Below, piece after piece: positions 1 through 4,523 of a stretch of 5,391 nt of DNA; position 1 is the first letter of the stretch, and the number at the start of each line of letters is the position of its first letter. This stretch comes from Richelia sp. UBA3308. GTDB lineage: Bacteria; Cyanobacteriota; Cyanobacteriia; Cyanobacteriales; Nostocaceae. Under the pieces are notes generated by a model. It made no database searches, had not been told where the DNA came from, and saw only the letters and a program-made list of their open reading frames with translations. Made by a program: the position numbers and the translations under genes. The stretch spans positions 1 to 5,391 of the forward strand of contig DESS01000269.1 of assembly GCA_002361335.1 (NCBI GenBank), given 5' to 3'.

Positions 1-40
1 GTGTACTAGGACATAACTCCCATCAGTATATCATTTCACG

Positions 41-54
41 GCACTTAAAAGTGC
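41..54. repeat. 14-bp perfect palindrome (hairpin)
   Basis: GCACTT, a 2-nt centre AA, then AAGTGC. The six-pair arms are perfect. No T-run follows, so a terminator is not claimed. It is probably part of a degraded dispersed repeat. Confidence 0.5.
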
Positions 55-100
55 TTACTCCAATTTCATCCCACGTTACCCTAACGGGTCAGCAAGCTGA

Positions 101-124
101 ACGCGTAGCGTGCCCGTAGGGCAT
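101..124. repeat. Small dispersed palindrome (GTAGCGTGCCC..GGGCA type)
   Basis: TGCCC GTA GGGCA at 111-123 is a perfect 5-bp stem with a 3-nt centre, preceded by ACGCGTAGCG. From general knowledge, GCGTAGCGTGCC..GGCA-type palindromes are abundant dispersed repeats in heterocystous cyanobacteria. The match is by pattern memory, not by search. Confidence 0.5.
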
Positions 125-210
125 ATGAAAACTGTGGGCTTTTATTTTCGCGAATTATGTAACACTAGCAGTCCATTTACTAATTGTAAGGAAGTATGCA
201 AAAAATTACA

Positions 211-252
211 CTCAGTAAATATGCACTAAAAACGGTAATGTAAACGTACCTT
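211..252 (+). repeat. Tail-end copy of the local repeat family, abutting the patatin remnant
   Basis: The stretch with CAGTAAATATGCACT, AAACGGTAAT and TAAACGTACCTT matches two other places. Positions 211-239 match 3793-3821 at 24 of 29 bases. Positions 228-252 match 2406-2430 at 22 of 25 bases, including twelve identical bases, TAAACGTACCTT. It is therefore a member of the family at 2289-2430 and 3692-3968, although only the part downstream of the main hairpin is recognisable. It ends at the point where patatin similarity begins, which marks the likely breakpoint of that gene. Confidence 0.6.
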
Positions 253-1516
253 TGTTGCTATTTTAGCAGCAGGTATTTCTACTGGGATAGAAATAGAAAA
301 GATGATTAAGATGTATCATGATGAGGGACAAAAAATATTTCCAGGCTATAGTAAATTTCAATCTTTTAAGTTATTAAAAAGATTAAAATTAATGTTGAAG
401 CATAAAAAAATATCTGTTCCGCAATATGATAATAAAGGGTTACAGGATGTTTTAGAAAAAGTTTTTAAAAAGAAAAATTCAAATAAAGATAAATTCTTAA
501 AAGACGTAGGTAGAGATTCAAAGAAACAAGAAGATAATTTTGAAGCAAAACCAATTTTGTTAATTCCTGCCTACGATACCTTATACAGAAATACGACTTT
601 TTTTTCTAATCACTATGATAAAAGTCAATTTCCTAACGGACATCCATGGTACTACGAACAACCTCTTTACAAAATTTGCACTAGCTCTGCATCCGCTCCT
701 ACCTTCTTTCCTGGATTTGAATTAACACATGAAGAAAGACTATATATCGATGGCAATAAAAATCAACCAATGAAAACGAAACAAGGAGAAGATATAAAAT
801 TTAAATGTAGTTATCCTCATGTTGATGGTGGAGTAACTGTTAACAATCCTTCTCTATGCGCTATCGCTTATGCTTTAGACTTGGGCTATAAACTCGAAAA
901 TATTTCTTTACTTTCCATTGGAACTGGTACAGATACAGAACCATATGAATTTAAAAATATCAAACGTTGGGGACTAATTAATTGGGCACGTCGTATTAGT
1001 AATTTATTTATGGGTGGGCAAGCAGAAATTCAGGCTATAATTTGCAAAAGTTTAATGGGGGGACAAAATTCTGAACGTTATTTACGTCTTCAATTTGATT
1101 TAAATCAAACTATCTATGACCGAGAAAAGTTAACAGCAGAAAAAAATAATAAAACATATCAAAAATTACGTAAAAAAGCATTCAACAAGGAAAATAATTA
1201 CTCAGATGAACAGATTCATGGAGCATTACAAATATATGCTCAGATGCCTGTAATACCTAAAAAAAAGCGAATAAATCAAGTGATTGGGAAATACTTTGAT
1301 AACAATATGGATAATGCTAAACGTAATCATATAGAATTTTTGGATAAATTTGCCAAAGAGTATATTAATAATCCTGAAAGCTATATATTTAAAGATAGAA
1401 ATAGCCATGGTTTGCAGGTAAAAGAAGCTATCGAAAAATTTATTCGCGAAAACCCACCGGAAGAAGAAAAATCTCAATTAAATATTAAAGAAGAGCGACA
1501 GGAAATATCTGTATGA
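251..1516 (+). pseudogene. Patatin-like phospholipase, N-terminally truncated, catalytic serine lost
   Basis: Patatin-like phospholipases are lipid acyl hydrolases with a Ser-Asp dyad: the serine in GxSxG and the aspartate in DGG/DGA. The first ATG is at 302 and gives 404 residues, but family-like sequence begins upstream of it (AILAAGIS.. then MIKMYHDEGQKIFPG, the helix that follows the nucleophile elbow). The frame is open only from 239, after a TAA at 236-238. Counting from the ATG, visible motifs are PILLIPAYDT, CTSSASAPTFF (about 126-136), the catalytic-Asp motif HVDGGVTVNNP (Asp at 175) and LLSIGTGT. The C-terminal part, from about 250, is lysine-rich and not recognised. The oxyanion DGGGxRG segment and the catalytic serine are absent; in frame, RTFVAILAAG stands where GTSxGAILAAG is expected. 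No ribosome binding site precedes 302. The gene is strongly AT-rich and contains no HIP1 site. It is most likely a repeat-truncated relic. Patatins also serve as phage-defence effectors, but no partner gene is visible here. Confidence 0.75.
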
Positions 1517-1601
1517 TAATTTTGTAATAGTTTATAAGCCAAAAGGGTTTATCCTTAAGTAACTAAAAAATCAATAATATTTTGGATAAATCAATAAAAA
1601 C

Positions 1602-1637
1602 AATCTAGAGACGCTGCAATGCAACGTCTTTTAGATT
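1602..1637. terminator. Imperfect stem-loop after the patatin gene, possible terminator
   Basis: AATCTAGAGACGCTGCA pairs with TGCAACGTCTTTTAGATT around a 1-nt centre, with one bulge and two or three mismatches. It lies 86 bp past the patatin stop. Only a short TTTTG follows the right arm, so termination is plausible but not strong. The GAGACG..CGTCT core also resembles the dispersed GTAGAGACG palindromes of cyanobacteria and the perfect one at 4466-4495 in this window, so it may simply be a decayed copy. Confidence 0.4.
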
Positions 1638-1683
1638 TTGTTAAATCTACTTAATTTAAACCAAAAATTTAATAACTATAATG

Positions 1684-1715
1684 CCTTACTAGATAATTTG
1701 TTATTTTTAGTAAGC
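1684..1715. repeat. Stem-loop with nested inner stem
   Basis: CTTACTA (1685-1691) pairs perfectly with TAGTAAG (1708-1714). Inside, GATAA and TTATT can pair around TTTG, giving a long AT-rich hairpin. It lies between the patatin remnant and the convergent membrane-protein gene, so it could help end transcription from either side. There is no clear U-tract specific to one direction. Confidence 0.4.
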
Positions 1716-1744
1716 AAGTTATCGCTCTTTCTGAGTCAGAATAG

Positions 1745-1866
1745 TAATACCAATTCTAGGCGGAGGTTGCGCTTAATCGCTCTCACTCTATAAGAGTGGA
1801 GCTACCTTTACAAAGCCAACCGTTAGGTGGCTAAATTCGACGCATTTTTATAAAGAAATGGTATAA
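1745..1866. mobile_element. Candidate MITE-like element, about 120 bp
   Basis: TAATACCAATTCT at 1745-1757 and AGAAATGGTATA at 1854-1865 form imperfect terminal inverted repeats. Inside are two further hairpins: GCTC-T-CACTCT / AGAGTGGAGC (1779-1802, one bulge) and GCC-A-ACC / GGTGGC (1815-1831). There is no coding capacity. The small size, terminal inverted repeats and internal hairpins fit a non-autonomous element. No convincing target-site duplication was identified. It ends just 7 bp from the stop codon of the minus-strand gene at 1873-2283, so its hairpins would lie in that gene's 3' untranslated region. Confidence 0.45.
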
Positions 1867-1872
1867 CTTATA

Positions 1873-2283
1873 CTAATCCACTTCACCAAGATTTATTTTT
1901 ACACGACTCTCCCTCCAAAAAACAAAAGTATAAATAAAATAAACAAATCCAATCAAAGCACCACCATAAATAAGCCCCAAAGAAAGCCAGGAATTAAAAG
2001 TATAGTCTGGATGATGTTCTAATAATTTATGAAGTCCACTATGAATCACAAGAAATCCAGCAAGTCCAATTCTTGACCAATTTTTCACTGTTTGAGATTG
2101 ATTATTTGTTAACCAAAGAAGCGCAGTAATTAGTGGTACGTGAAGAATCACAAAAATCGGTGATGCGATTTCCTCCGGTAGACTTCTTAGTATAAATAAA
2201 AGTTTCCATTCTGATTGAGTGATCGCATCCAATTCGTGAGTGATAATTGTTGCAAAACCCAAATAAAATATTAGATTTTTCAT
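1873..2283 (-). CDS. Small four-helix membrane protein, histidine-rich (possibly DUF6713-like)
   Basis: A 136-residue integral membrane protein with four predicted hydrophobic segments, about residues 3-15, 40-59, 70-87 and 98-122. Conserved-looking polar residues sit inside or beside the helices: THELDA (His16, Glu17, Asp19), SEWKLLF (Trp26), HVPL (His48) and HSGLHKLLEHHP (His81, His85, Glu89, His90, His91). The opening THELDA..EWKLL pattern recalls proteins labelled DUF6713; I recognise this only by memory and no function is established for them. The spread of His and Glu could mean metal or haem binding in the membrane, which is inference. The ATG at 2283 has only a weak purine stretch (AGAAA) upstream. 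A repeat element begins 5 bp upstream of the start codon and contains a perfect TATAAT in this orientation. The stop is TAG. The GNAT gene lies 183 bp upstream on the same strand, separated by that repeat, so cotranscription is uncertain. Confidence 0.75.
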   Translation of the reverse strand: MKNLIFYLGFATIITHELDAITQSEWKLLFILRSLPEEIASPIFVILHVPLITALLWLTNNQSQTVKNWSRIGLAGFLVIHSGLHKLLEHHPDYTFNSWLSLGLIYGGALIGFVYFIYTFVFWRESRVKINLGEVD

Positions 2284-2288
2284 TTTCT

Positions 2289-2430
2289 ATTAATTTATTC
2301 TCTATTAGAATTTTTGTTAATTATATAGAGTGTGTTACGGCATTAATATGTAATCATAGAAATAAAAAATACGAAAATGCCGTAACCCACCATTAACAAT
2401 TCAGCAAAAATGATAATCTAAACGTACCTT
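2289..2430 (+). repeat. Repeat family copy A with long stem-loop
   Basis: The first 89 bp (2289-2377) align without gaps to 3692-3780 at about 76 of 89 identical bases, in the same orientation. A strong stem-loop is formed by 2330-2344 (GTGTGTTACGGCATT) and 2376-2390 (AATGCCGTAACCCAC): 14 of 15 pairs with a 31-nt AT-rich loop. The segment after it resembles the start of the 86-bp unit of copy B and ends with TAAACGTACCTT, as does the copy next to the patatin remnant. TGCCGTAACGCACC-type arms are, from general knowledge, very common dispersed repeats in cyanobacteria. There is no coding capacity, and no terminal duplication could be defined. Confidence 0.7.
2320..2325 (-). promoter_or_regulatory. 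Possible -10 box (TATAAT) for the membrane-protein gene, inside the repeat
   Basis: On the minus strand this reads TATAAT exactly, 36 nt upstream of the ATG at 2283. No good -35 is found at 16-18 bp spacing (ATTAAT or TATTAA at best). The equivalent bases in the sister repeat at 3692-3780 read CATGAT, so the box is specific to this copy. An AT-rich setting makes chance matches common. Confidence 0.3.
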
Positions 2431-2466
2431 GTTTATTTCTCATGCTGCACAACATGCTTTTAAAAT

Positions 2467-3318
2467 TTAACCTAATTCCAAACTAGTAACAGCAAAAACC
2501 TTCTGCCAATCAATATGAGGTGGTTCTCCTGTGTACATTCGTACACATTCAAATATAGGATTCATTTTATAATTTTCAAAGAAGAGAATAGCCGATTTAT
2601 TAATATTAGGAACATCTACATAAAGATTACTTCCCTCAGCATAAGTAGCTAAGGCTAAAAATAACTTTTCTGCTATATCTTGATTTTCCGCAAATAAAGG
2701 AGCAACTTTAAAACCATCCGTAGCTTTTCTAATCACTCCATAACCTAACAAATCACCATCATTGATAATAGCGTAACCTTGTCCATGAGGTTGATTAATC
2801 CAACAATAAAGAAAATCAGGACGGTAACTAGGAAAATATTGCCGATCGTAACGACAAAGTTGCTCAAAATCAATAGTTTTTAAATCCCTCACCTCAGATA
2901 AAATTTTTCCTGTGATTATCCCTTGATAACGGAAATGATGATGAGCAGGTTTAAAACCAAATTTTTGATAATTATTAATTTGTTCTAAAACAGCATCTAA
3001 AGCAGCAGGTTGATCGGCAATTAACTTAAATGCTTCTTGCCATGTTTTTAAACCAAATCCCTTTTTCCGTTCTTCCGGTTTAACAATATAAATCCCAATA
3101 AAATTAAATTGAGGATCATATCGCACGACGGAAATACAACTAATAGGTTTCCCATTTAATTCTCCAATTAAAAATCCTCCAGGATCGGCAACATAAAAAT
3201 TATCAACATCATCAATCCCTGGATTCCAACCCTCAGAAGCTGCCCAGCTTAAGGCTATTTTTAGATCATCTTTAGTCATTGGACGAACTTGAAAATGATC
3301 TTCTTTTGTAATAATCAT
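2467..3318 (-). CDS. GNAT-family N-acetyltransferase, two-domain
   Basis: A 283-residue protein that would transfer an acetyl group from acetyl-CoA to an amine; the substrate is unknown and it is probably cytosolic. The N-terminal GNAT fold spans about residues 9-130: VRPMTKDDLKIAL opening, strand pair GFLIGELNGKPISCISVV, strand 4 FIGIYIVKPEERKKGFG with the acetyl-CoA pyrophosphate loop R84-K-K-G-F-G89, then the typical NNYQKFGFKP motif (116-124). The C-terminal half (about 145-275), with GYGVIRKATDGFKVAPLFA, VDVPNIN and a closing RMYTG, matches the second domain of YitH-type acetyltransferases (Acetyltransf_18-like) as I remember it. The ATG at 3318 is supported by AGGA 8 nt upstream. There are no membrane segments. 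It lies between two repeat copies, with 665 bp of non-coding sequence upstream, so it probably has its own promoter. The length is normal for the family and all expected motifs are intact. Confidence 0.88.
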   Translation of the reverse strand: MIITKEDHFQVRPMTKDDLKIALSWAASEGWNPGIDDVDNFYVADPGGFLIGELNGKPISCISVVRYDPQFNFIGIYIVKPEERKKGFGLKTWQEAFKLIADQPAALDAVLEQINNYQKFGFKPAHHHFRYQGIITGKILSEVRDLKTIDFEQLCRYDRQYFPSYRPDFLYCWINQPHGQGYAIINDGDLLGYGVIRKATDGFKVAPLFAENQDIAEKLFLALATYAEGSNLYVDVPNINKSAILFFENYKMNPIFECVRMYTGEPPHIDWQKVFAVTSLELG

Positions 3319-3386
3319 TTTTTGGTTCCTGTTTCAAATTTTGTAAGCACCACTTTCAATGGCATATTCAAGACTCAATTTTGGTA

Positions 3387-3414
3387 TTTACACATATTTC
3401 CGTTAGTTTGTCAA
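3387..3414 (-). promoter_or_regulatory. Candidate promoter of the GNAT gene
   Basis: A perfect TTGACA -35 on the minus strand (3409-3414) is followed after 16 bp by TGTAAA (3387-3392), a weak -10 with 4 of 6 matches. It lies about 70 nt before the GNAT start codon. The two boxes sit within an inverted repeat: TTACACAT (3388-3395) and ATGTGTAA (3414-3421), 8-bp arms with an 18-nt spacer. A dimeric regulator could bind across the promoter; this is inference. Confidence 0.4.
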
Positions 3415-3421
3415 TGTGTAA

Positions 3422-3691
3422 GTCCTGAAGATTATCTTGAGTATTCCTAAATAAATGTTTGATTTTCTGGGGTTATTAGTGAATTTATCTGAAATTTATT
3501 TGAGTTTTATTAGTGCGATTAAGTATTACATTGTGAAGTGCGGAATGTGTACTAAAATAATTGGGGATTTTTACTAGAGAAAAAGCAACGGTTTGATTTG
3601 TAAAATTATTTGTGTAGCCAGGCAAGAGGCAAGAGGATTTTAGAAGATTAAGGTGTACCTATCTCTCTCAATTTTCAAGTAGGATTCCTAT
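3422..3691. other. Non-coding spacer upstream of the GNAT gene
   Basis: AT-rich sequence without a convincing gene. A 40-codon frame at 3455-3577 (+) has no ribosome binding site and is discounted. The only clear structure is a short heptamer repeat at 3621-3636, listed separately. Together with the repeat block that follows it makes a 665-bp gap between genes. Confidence 0.5.
3621..3636. repeat. Heptanucleotide tandem repeat, 2.3 copies of GGCAAGA
   Basis: The sequence reads GGCAAGA GGCAAGA GG. Short tandemly repeated heptamers are known in filamentous cyanobacteria. This copy number is too low to be certain it is more than chance. Confidence 0.4.
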
Positions 3692-3968
3692 ATTAATTGA
3701 TTCTCTATTAGAATTTTTGTTAATCATGTAGGGTGCCCTGCGGCACAAATATGTAATCATATAAATAAAAAATATTAAAATGCCGTAACGCACCAGTAAC
3801 AATGCACTATAAACGGTAATTTATACGGCAATAAATATCTAACGAGAAAAATTATAAATACGAAAATGCCGTAACGCACCAGTAACAATGCACTATAAAC
3901 GGTAATTTATAGTGCAATAAATATGTAACGATAAAATTTATCAATAGGAAAATGCCGTAACGCACCAT
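3692..3968 (+). repeat. Repeat family copy B with 86-bp tandem units
   Basis: A leader of 89 bp (3692-3780) matches copy A at 2289-2377. It is followed by two 86-bp units, 3781-3866 and 3867-3952, and the first 14 bp of a third (from 3953, TGCCGTAACGCACC). The first 45 bp of the two full units are identical; the remaining 41 differ at roughly a quarter of positions. The conserved arm TGCCGTAACGCACC recurs three times; its partner on the left varies (GCCCTGCGGCA, TATACGGCA, TATAGTGCA). The second unit has a perfect 10-bp stem of its own, GCACTATAAA (3890-3899) with TTTATAGTGC (3906-3915). The block ends 15 bp downstream of the stop of the minus-strand DUF2834 gene, so its hairpins could act as that gene's transcript end. 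Confidence 0.75.
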
Positions 3969-3983
3969 TTAATAATTACGCTA

Positions 3984-4361
3984 TTACTGTTTCTTTTCCA
4001 AAACTCCTTCCCGGAAATATAAAAATAAAGGTAAACCACAACTCAAACCAACTCCAAAAGTTGCTGCGATATAAATGATTAATCTGCTACGTGATAAACC
4101 CAATCGCTTCAATTCAAAAAATGTAAAACACAAAAATACTAATGCGCTAATCAGCAAATCAGTTGCAAAAGCAGCAGCAGCGAAATTAGCAAATCCCTTC
4201 TCAATTAACAACTCAATAGAAAAACCATTTTGAATAAAGAATTTTAACAGCAAACTCCAAGGTGCAATACTTCCAATAATTACCAGTACTAAATAAAGCG
4301 ATTTGGCTGAAAATAATTTACCAGATGCAGAAACTTGATTTTGAGAAATTGTATTAGACAT
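3984..4361 (-). CDS. DUF2834-type small membrane protein
   Basis: A 125-residue integral membrane protein of unknown function. Hydrophobic segments lie at about residues 20-42, 58-84 and 92-113. The pattern YLVLVIIGSIAPW, then NFAAAAFATDLLISALVF, FFELKRLG, and the closing VGLSCGLPLFLYFRE fits the DUF2834 family as I remember it. The ATG at 4361 is preferred: GGAG stands 10 nt upstream (4372-4375). An in-frame TTG at 4388 would add nine arginine-rich residues and would place the ribosome site inside the coding region. The length is typical for the family. It is divergent from the XRE-type regulator, whose start is 162 bp away, and a promoter and an operator-like dyad lie between them. Regulation by that neighbour is likely but inferred. 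Repeat copy B follows the stop codon. Confidence 0.8.
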   Translation of the reverse strand: MSNTISQNQVSASGKLFSAKSLYLVLVIIGSIAPWSLLLKFFIQNGFSIELLIEKGFANFAAAAFATDLLISALVFLCFTFFELKRLGLSRSRLIIYIAATFGVGLSCGLPLFLYFREGVLEKKQ

Positions 4362-4371
4362 GACTTTTCTT

Positions 4372-4375
4372 CTCC
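4372..4375 (-). promoter_or_regulatory. Ribosome binding site deciding the DUF2834 start
   Basis: GGAG on the minus strand, 10 nt before the ATG at 4361. It lies downstream of the alternative TTG start at 4388 and so supports the shorter protein. Confidence 0.5.
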
Positions 4376-4405
4376 GATTCAAATTCAATCATTGTTGTTG
4401 TTTTG

Positions 4406-4434
4406 ATTATGATTGCTGTATCCGAGAGAAACAA
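4406..4434 (-). promoter_or_regulatory. Candidate promoter of the DUF2834 gene
   Basis: On the minus strand, TTGTTT (4429-4434, 3 of 6 matches to -35) is separated by 17 bp from CATAAT (4406-4411, 5 of 6 matches to -10). The expected start of transcription would be roughly 35-40 nt before the ATG at 4361. The -35 touches the dyad at 4434-4450. Confidence 0.45.
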
Positions 4435-4450
4435 TTACCTTTGAGGTAAT
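4434..4450. promoter_or_regulatory. Candidate operator: perfect 7-3-7 dyad
   Basis: ATTACCT, a 3-nt centre TTG, then AGGTAAT: perfect 7-bp inverted arms in 17 bp. It sits in the spacer between the divergent DUF2834 and XRE-regulator genes and overlaps the edge of the likely DUF2834 -35. The size and symmetry suit a dimeric XRE-family repressor. That the neighbouring regulator binds it is inference. The stem alone is too short and has no U-tract, so it does not look like a terminator. Confidence 0.5.
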
Positions 4451-4465
4451 AAACCAAATACCAAA

Positions 4466-4495
4466 TGTAGAGACGTGATATATCACGTCTCTACA
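4466..4495. repeat. 30-bp perfect palindrome, GTAGAGACG type
   Basis: The left half reads TGTAGAGACGTGATA and the right half is its exact reverse complement, with no spacer. Palindromes starting GTAGAGACG and ending CGTCTCTAC are, from general knowledge, widespread dispersed repeats in Nostocales, which is the likeliest origin. Here it lies in the promoter or leader region of the regulator, 28 bp from its start codon, so it may also affect that gene. A decayed relative lies at 1602-1637. Confidence 0.7.
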
Positions 4496-4500
4496 GGAAT

Positions 4501-4520
4501 AATATTTATCAACAAATATT
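4501..4520. promoter_or_regulatory. Inverted repeat directly before the regulator start
   Basis: AATATTT (4501-4507) and AAATATT (4514-4520) are perfect 7-bp arms around ATCAAC, ending 3 bp before the ATG at 4524. It could be an autoregulatory operator or a weak hairpin over the initiation region. All arm bases are A or T, so chance occurrence is quite possible in this AT-rich spacer. Confidence 0.35.
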
Positions 4521-4523
4521 GCA

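Larger units (their letters stand above)
1..238. other. Gene-free leader region
   Basis: No reading frame with recognisable protein similarity is seen on either strand. A 34-codon frame starting at 125 has no ribosome binding site and no recognisable content. The stretch holds two small palindromes (listed separately) and ends in a repeat copy that abuts the broken patatin gene. Nothing resembling the missing patatin N-terminus (a glycine-rich DGGGxRG-type segment) is present, so the lost part is not just frameshifted within this window. Confidence 0.6.

Noticed and set aside
125..229. 34-codon plus-strand frame beginning MKTVGFYFREL
   Set aside because: There is no ribosome site, it overlaps a dispersed palindrome and the repeat tail, and it resembles no protein I know.
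1226..1477. 83-codon frame on the minus strand inside the patatin gene
   Set aside because: It is a shadow of the AT-rich coding strand: phenylalanine-rich because of the lysine codons opposite, with no ribosome site and no recognisable content.
302..1516. CBASS-type or other phage-defence patatin effector
   Set aside because: There is no nucleotide cyclase or other defence partner in the window, and the active-site serine is missing. The similarity supports only a patatin-like assignment.
1602..1637. Strong intrinsic terminator
   Set aside because: The stem has bulges and mismatches and only a four-base T-run interrupted by G, so it is listed as a possible terminator only.
1873..3318. Operon of the GNAT and four-helix membrane-protein genes
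   Set aside because: They share a strand, but the 183-bp gap is filled by a repeat with a strong stem-loop and a possible promoter, and no functional link is evident.
3455..3577. 40-codon plus-strand frame (starts MFDFLGLLVNLSEIYL) with a hydrophobic N-terminal half
   Set aside because: There is no ribosome binding site or promoter, and the length is within chance expectation for AT-rich sequence. It could be revisited if it were conserved.
3781..3968. CRISPR-like array
   Set aside because: The 86-bp units are nearly continuous repeats with no unique spacers and no cas gene nearby. They belong to a hairpin repeat family also found at 2289-2430.
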